The position numbers and the translations under genes were made by a program. From CCMP332 sp040218795 (lineage in GTDB: Bacteria; Bacteroidota; Bacteroidia; Cytophagales; CCMP332), in contig JAVJQT010000010.1 in the NCBI GenBank assembly GCA_040218795.1, positions 434,001-498,000 on the forward strand: DNA of 64,000 nt. Direction: 5' to 3'. Below, one piece after another: positions 60,225 through 64,000 of the stretch. Positions within the stretch are counted from its first letter, which is position 1. Each line of letters begins with the position of its first letter. The notes under the pieces were generated by a model, which did no database searches, was not told the DNA's origin, and saw nothing but the letters and a program-made list of their open reading frames with translations.

Positions 60225-61982
60225 ATGCGCAATAATCTATTATTCATTTTTATATGGCTTGTCCCATTTTCATTTCTTAAGGCCCAGGGTGTATATGCTC
60301 CCGGAAGCCGTGAATATACTCGACTCCTTCAGAGGTATGAAATTTTAAATGGAAAAAACTACAATGATGTATTCACATCATTTAAACCCTATACCAGAAA
60401 AAATATTATTGAAGCTCTGGAAGATGATTCGGTTTTTACTTCAAAATCTGATTTTTTTAATAAGCAGTATCTGCTAAATGACAGTCATGAATGGACCGAA
60501 AACGAAGAGGATTCTGAAAAAACTTTTCTAAAACACTTTTATAAAAAAAAGGCGAACGCTTTTTACTACAATGAAAAGGACGTCTTTGAAATCCATGCGG
60601 ATCCAATTCTGGATCTTTACGGAGGTGTCGATTACAGCAAAACAACTACCAATTACAGGAGTACATTAAGTGATGACACTGAGAAATTTGATCGCTCTAT
60701 TTATAGAAATACCCGAGGTGTGTCGGTCCGAGGTTTAATTGATCAAAAAATAGGTTTTCAAACTACTTTGTTGGAAAATCAGGTGAGATATCCTTTTTAT
60801 GTTGACGAAAGAATTTCTGAAGATGGAGTAGTACCCGGGCAGGGCTTCTATAAGCGATTTGGAGAGAATGGTTGGGATTTCTTTACAGCTACCGGGTATG
60901 TAACTTTTAACGCAACAAAACACCTTGCATTTCAATTTGGTCATGACAGGAATTTCGTTGGAAATGGATATCGCTCCTTGATTTTATCCGATTTTTCTGG
61001 GCCTTATCTATTTCTCAAAGCTGAAACGCAAGTCTGGAAGTTTAAATACACCAACCTATTTGCAGAATTAACCACGAGCAGATCCGGAATCCCATACCCA
61101 AGAAAATATATGGCCTTGCATCATTTAAGCATCAATATTGGTAAGAAACTCAACGTAGGTTTATTTGAAAGCGTCATTTACGGTCGCGAAGATCAAGGTT
61201 TAGATATCGCTTATCTCAATCCGATTATTTTCTATAGAGCTATTGAACAGAATAATGGCAGCGCTGATAATGCTTTATTGGGAATGGATTTCAAATATAT
61301 TCCTGTCAAAAAATTAAGCTTTTACGGACAGCTGATTTTTGATGAGGTGGTAGTTTCCAATCTTCGGGCTGGCAATGGCTGGTGGGCCAATAAATTTGGA
61401 ATTCAAGGCGGCATGAAATACATCAATGCTTTTGGTATAAATAACCTGGACATCCAACTAGAAGGCAATCTCGCACGACCCTTTACTTATACCCATCTTT
61501 CGGATTTTACCAATTACCAGCATTTTCAACAGCCTTTAGCGCATCCACTCGGTGCAAACTTCCGTGAAGCCATTATCAACATAGGATATCAACCATTGCC
61601 AAAGCTGACATTCAATTTCAGACAAATATTCTATATGCAAGGAAGGGACATATATTACAGGGATACAGTAATCAATTATGGGCAAAATATTCGAATTCCC
61701 TATACTTCAAGAGTAAAGGAGTTTGAAAATTATATCGGACAGGGAAAAATGTATAACGTTTCAATTTCAAATCTGAGAATTAGCTATATGTTAAAGCATA
61801 ATTTCTTCCTTGATTTCAATTATACGTTCCGTTTTGCTCAATATTTACCTAACCGAATTGATATAAGGATTTCTGATCTCAATTTAATTGATCCGGTATC
61901 TTTAATAAATCAGCAAGACCATTCACAAATTCTCGGGCTCGGTTTACGTTGGAACACCGATTTAAGAAATTTTGATTTTTAA
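60225..61982 (+). CDS. Outer-membrane beta-barrel protein, Wzi-like capsule assembly family (RemB-like)
   Basis: A 585-residue protein with a signal peptide (about 1-20, ending LKAQG). Most of the chain (about 170-585) reads as amphipathic beta-strands with many aromatic residues, ending in RNFDF as outer-membrane barrels do. FGHDRNFVGNGYRSLILSD is a family signature I associate with Wzi-like capsule assembly proteins, and similar proteins are annotated as gliding-motility RemB in Flavobacteria. Surface polysaccharide binding is the likely role. The gmhA gene follows after 12 bases, supporting a link to surface glycans. Confidence 0.75.
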   Translation: MRNNLLFIFIWLVPFSFLKAQGVYAPGSREYTRLLQRYEILNGKNYNDVFTSFKPYTRKNIIEALEDDSVFTSKSDFFNKQYLLNDSHEWTENEEDSEKTFLKHFYKKKANAFYYNEKDVFEIHADPILDLYGGVDYSKTTTNYRSTLSDDTEKFDRSIYRNTRGVSVRGLIDQKIGFQTTLLENQVRYPFYVDERISEDGVVPGQGFYKRFGENGWDFFTATGYVTFNATKHLAFQFGHDRNFVGNGYRSLILSDFSGPYLFLKAETQVWKFKYTNLFAELTTSRSGIPYPRKYMALHHLSINIGKKLNVGLFESVIYGREDQGLDIAYLNPIIFYRAIEQNNGSADNALLGMDFKYIPVKKLSFYGQLIFDEVVVSNLRAGNGWWANKFGIQGGMKYINAFGINNLDIQLEGNLARPFTYTHLSDFTNYQHFQQPLAHPLGANFREAIINIGYQPLPKLTFNFRQIFYMQGRDIYYRDTVINYGQNIRIPYTSRVKEFENYIGQGKMYNVSISNLRISYMLKHNFFLDFNYTFRFAQYLPNRIDIRISDLNLIDPVSLINQQDHSQILGLGLRWNTDLRNFDF

Positions 61983-61994
61983 TCTTTGAATAAA

Positions 61995-62576
61995 ATGAAC
62001 AGTATAGATCATATACGACATGAATTGACAGAAGCAAAAAATGTATTGGACCATTTTATTGCCGATGAGCAAAACTTCCAGTTAATATCAAAAGCTTCAG
62101 AAATGATGATTGAGTCGATAAAAAAAGGAGGTAAAATATTTTCATGTGGAAATGGAGGTTCACATTGCGATGCCATGCATTTTGCCGAAGAGCTCACAGG
62201 ACGATACAGGGAAGATCGCGATCCGATTGCCGCTCTTGCCATTTCAGATCCTTCACATATATCCTGTGTCAGCAATGATTTTGGTTTCGACCGGGTGTTT
62301 TCGAGATACATTCGCGCCCTGGGTCAAAAAGGCGATATTTTATTGGGTATTTCAACCTCAGGGAATAGTCAAAATATCATCAATGCAGCAGAAGCTGCGC
62401 ATCAGAAAGGAATGAAAGTTATTTCGCTTACCGGTAAAAGCGGTGGCCACTTGGCTGAACATTCTGACATCGAAATTCGTGTTTCACACAACGGATATGC
62501 AGATAGAATACAGGAAATACATATAAAAATAATTCATTGCCTGATCGGGCTGATAGAGAAAGGATTGGAGGGCTAA
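61995..62576 (+). CDS. gmhA: D-sedoheptulose 7-phosphate isomerase
   Basis: A 193-residue SIS-domain isomerase. CGNGGSHCDAMHFAEEL, YREDRDPIAALAISD, GISTSGNSQNI and the C-terminal IQEIHIKIIHCLIG are the GmhA motifs, including the zinc-binding His and Glu residues. It starts the heptose branch of LPS-core synthesis. A TTG at 61986 is also in frame, but the ATG at 61995 is preferred. The lipoprotein array starts 25 bases after its stop. Confidence 0.93.
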   Translation: MNSIDHIRHELTEAKNVLDHFIADEQNFQLISKASEMMIESIKKGGKIFSCGNGGSHCDAMHFAEELTGRYREDRDPIAALAISDPSHISCVSNDFGFDRVFSRYIRALGQKGDILLGISTSGNSQNIINAAEAAHQKGMKVISLTGKSGGHLAEHSDIEIRVSHNGYADRIQEIHIKIIHCLIGLIEKGLEG

Positions 62577-62601
62577 TGTTTGCAAAAAGATTTGATGTAG
62601 A

Positions 62602-62970
62602 ATGAAATATTTTATACTTCTATTGTCTTTGATTGTTTTCAGTTGCAAAGATGATGATTCTGATCTCGCTCCTGTAAATAATGTGCCATATTTAGTTGAG
62701 ATTGATACGTTTTCGATGCTCGGCTATGAAGTTAATGCAATTTATCCCTGCAATAATGTCGTTTATTTTAGAAACTTTGGTAAAGGATACAAATACAGAA
62801 TAAATTCTTATCCAATAAACTTTGATCCAAAAGTACCACGAAATCAATATACAGGTATTTTCAGGGTTTTTCCAGATTCAATATTTCAATGTACAAGTGA
62901 TGCAATTGACCCTCCACGAACTTATGATTATATTAATATGGATTTATTGTATTTTAAGGTATTGCAGTGA
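62602..62970 (+). CDS. Array lipoprotein 1, unknown function
   Basis: A 122-residue lipoprotein. The signal ends VFSC, followed by KDDDSD, a Cys-Lys-acidic pattern that in Bacteroidota is associated with surface export. The mature domain is about 100 residues, probably beta-rich, with the motifs PYLVEIDTF, YPCNN, YKYRINSYP, NFDP, YTGIFRVFPDS, DPP and LLYFKVL. I recognise no known family. It is the first of at least four tandem paralogues and the only one with an ATG start. Its TGA overlaps the GTG of the next gene. Confidence 0.75.
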   Translation: MKYFILLLSLIVFSCKDDDSDLAPVNNVPYLVEIDTFSMLGYEVNAIYPCNNVVYFRNFGKGYKYRINSYPINFDPKVPRNQYTGIFRVFPDSIFQCTSDAIDPPRTYDYINMDLLYFKVLQ

Positions 62971-63341
62971 AATTTTTAAGTTATTTAATAATTATTTGTT
63001 TGGGAGTCATATCATGCAAAAAGGATGATGATTCTGATGTCTCTCCTGTAAATAGCGATCCTTATTTGGTAGAAATTGATACTTTTTTTATGGTAGGTGT
63101 TTTTGTAAATAATCCTTTTCCATGCAATAATATTGTCGCATTAAAAAATTATAATTTGGGCTTTAAATATAGAATCAATTCATATCCTGTAAATTTTGAT
63201 CCAAAGAATGAGATTCAACGATATACAGGAATATTTAGAGTATTTCCTGATTCTTCAAATGAATGTACAAATCATGCAAGTGATCCACCTTTTACGTATA
63301 ACTATATAAACGTTGATCTTCTTTATTTTAAGGTATTGTAG
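62967..63341 (+). CDS. Array lipoprotein 2, paralogue of lipoprotein 1
   Basis: A 124-residue protein starting with GTG that overlaps the preceding stop by four bases (GTGA). The lipobox is GVISC followed by KKDDDSD. It shares FKYRINSYP, YTGIFRVFPDS and NYINVDLLYFKVL with copies 1 and 3. The DNA at its start and end is almost identical to copy 3, so that duplication is recent. Function unknown. Confidence 0.75.
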   Translation: MKFLSYLIIICLGVISCKKDDDSDVSPVNSDPYLVEIDTFFMVGVFVNNPFPCNNIVALKNYNLGFKYRINSYPVNFDPKNEIQRYTGIFRVFPDSSNECTNHASDPPFTYNYINVDLLYFKVL

Positions 63342-63721
63342 TGAAATTTTTAAGTTTTTTAATAATTATTTGTCTGGGAGTCATATCATGCAAAAAAGAT
63401 GATGATTCTAATCTCACTCCTGTATATAATGAATCTTATTTAGTTGAGATTGATACATTTAATATGTTTGGTGCTAATGTTAATTCTAATTATCCATGCA
63501 ATAATCATGTTTTGTTAAAAAATTTTGGTAGAGTTTTTGACGATTTCAGAATTAATTCACACCCAAGTAATTTTGATCCAAATAATAGTAACATTTTATA
63601 TACTGGAATTTTTAGAGTATTTCCTGATTCGGTTTTTGAATGTATTGAACATGCTGCTGATCCACCATTTTCGTATAACTATATAAACGTTGATCTTCTT
63701 TATTTTAAGGTATTGCAGTGA
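63341..63721 (+). CDS. Array lipoprotein 3, paralogue of lipoproteins 1 and 2
   Basis: A 126-residue protein with a GTG start that shares one base with the TAG stop of copy 2. The lipobox is GVISC and then KKDDDSN. The signal region differs from copy 2 by only a few bases, while the middle of the mature part (NVNSNYPCNNHVLLKNFGRV) is more variable. The conserved Cys in YPCNN and in ECIEHAADPP could form a disulfide. Function unknown. Confidence 0.75.
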   Translation: MKFLSFLIIICLGVISCKKDDDSNLTPVYNESYLVEIDTFNMFGANVNSNYPCNNHVLLKNFGRVFDDFRINSHPSNFDPNNSNILYTGIFRVFPDSVFECIEHAADPPFSYNYINVDLLYFKVLQ

Positions 63722-64000
63722 AATATATAAGAATGAGGTTTTTGATAATCATTTTGTTGTTCTTATTGGTTAGTTGCAAAAATGACGATTGCGAGCCAAA
63801 TGTAGACAGTTCAAATTCCTATCCTAAATTGATTGAAGTAGATTATTTCAGTTTTAGGCAAAATGGTTTACAAGGTGATGATTGCGATCTTATAATAATA
63901 ACTACTGTTGATTCTTTTGCTACTCTTGATAGATATGTGTTAGATTCAATTCCTGTTAATATTAATACTGACCCTAGTTTTGCCTATAAAGGAATATTAA
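63718..64000 (+). CDS. Array lipoprotein 4 (cut by the window edge)
   Basis: From the GTG at 63718 (overlapping the preceding TGA by four bases), or the ATG at 63733, the frame stays open for at least 94 codons to the window end. The lipobox is LLVSC followed by KNDDCE. PKLIEVDYFSF matches PYLVEIDTF of the other copies, and SIPVNINTDPSFAYKGIL matches NSYPVNFDP...YTGIF, so it is a diverged member with two extra cysteines. The end lies outside the window. Confidence 0.7.
   Translation, partial: MKYIRMRFLIIILLFLLVSCKNDDCEPNVDSSNSYPKLIEVDYFSFRQNGLQGDDCDLIIITTVDSFATLDRYVLDSIPVNINTDPSFAYKGIL

Larger units (their letters stand above)
62967..63721 (+). repeat. Tandem duplication of a lipoprotein gene (about 375-base unit)
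   Basis: Two consecutive units, each about 375 bases, are nearly identical at their 5' ends (signal peptide plus the acidic run) and 3' ends (from TATAACTATATAAACGTTG to the GTG of the next copy). The central part, encoding the middle of the mature domain, is much more variable. Unit 1 (62602-62970) and unit 4 are more diverged relatives. Confidence 0.85.

Noticed and set aside
62602..64000. CRISPR-like repeats
   Set aside because: The repeats are about 375 bases long and coding; there are no short regular repeats with unique spacers anywhere in the window.

Overview
The window looks like chromosomal DNA from a Bacteroidota bacterium, most likely a free-living member of the Cytophagales. The evidence is a secreted protein with a type IX secretion C-terminal sorting domain, a BshA (bacillithiol) gene, TAnnTTTG-type promoter elements with no clear Shine-Dalgarno sequences, lipoproteins with an acidic run just after the lipid cysteine, and the gene run dut - nucleotidyltransferase - TPR - DUF4292 - M23 - tatA - gatA - LysM transglycosylase. 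The DNA is AT-rich and densely coded on both strands. I see no prophage, complete insertion sequence, CRISPR array or rRNA operon.

Layout. 1-3600: a stand-alone receiver protein, an ALDH7-type aldehyde dehydrogenase and a membrane-anchored HtrA protease, all on the minus strand. 3600-4900: the only gene-poor and visibly rearranged stretch, with tRNA-Asn(GTT), a copied tRNA 5' end beside a palindrome, and a GIY-YIG gene followed by a truncated second copy. 4900-13100: M90 peptidase, small outer-membrane protein, lipoprotein intradiol dioxygenase, FG-GAP/T9SS protein, a LytS/LytTR two-component pair, and MscS and CorA channels. 13100-18000: fatty-acid hydroxylase, bshA and a GH3/beta-lactamase fusion. 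17900-26600: mutL, two rhomboid proteases, enoyl-CoA hydratase and a flippase, then a minus-strand DUF2330 / RnfD-like pair. 26700-35200: the nine-gene envelope/translation run from dut to a cytochrome b5-like protein. 35200-46700: mixed housekeeping genes (RluA synthase, RecX, PyrF, M61 peptidase, ABC ATPase with a membrane-fusion protein). 47900-52200: a five-gene operon of two MbnP-like lipoproteins, two diheme MauG/cytochrome c peroxidase-like proteins and a small Cys-containing protein. 52200-62600: mdh, a cNMP-binding protein, tilS, an OstA-like protein, serine dehydratase alpha, a Ca/Na antiporter, upp, a FemAB-like protein, a Wzi-like barrel and gmhA. 62600-64000: a tandem, translationally coupled array of small paralogous lipoproteins that runs off the right edge.

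How the genes work together. Much of the window concerns the cell envelope: proteases, murein transglycosylase, an EnvC-like amidase activator, TatA, LptA/OstA-like protein, flippase, GmhA and surface lipoproteins. The least understood parts are the lipoprotein array at the right edge, the duplicated MbnP/MauG operon and the DUF2330/RnfD-like pair. Several proteins appear to have lost catalytic residues of their families: the GH3 half of the fusion, the EnvC-like LytM domain, the MutL endonuclease motifs and the SDR catalytic tyrosine. These calls rest on alignment by eye.
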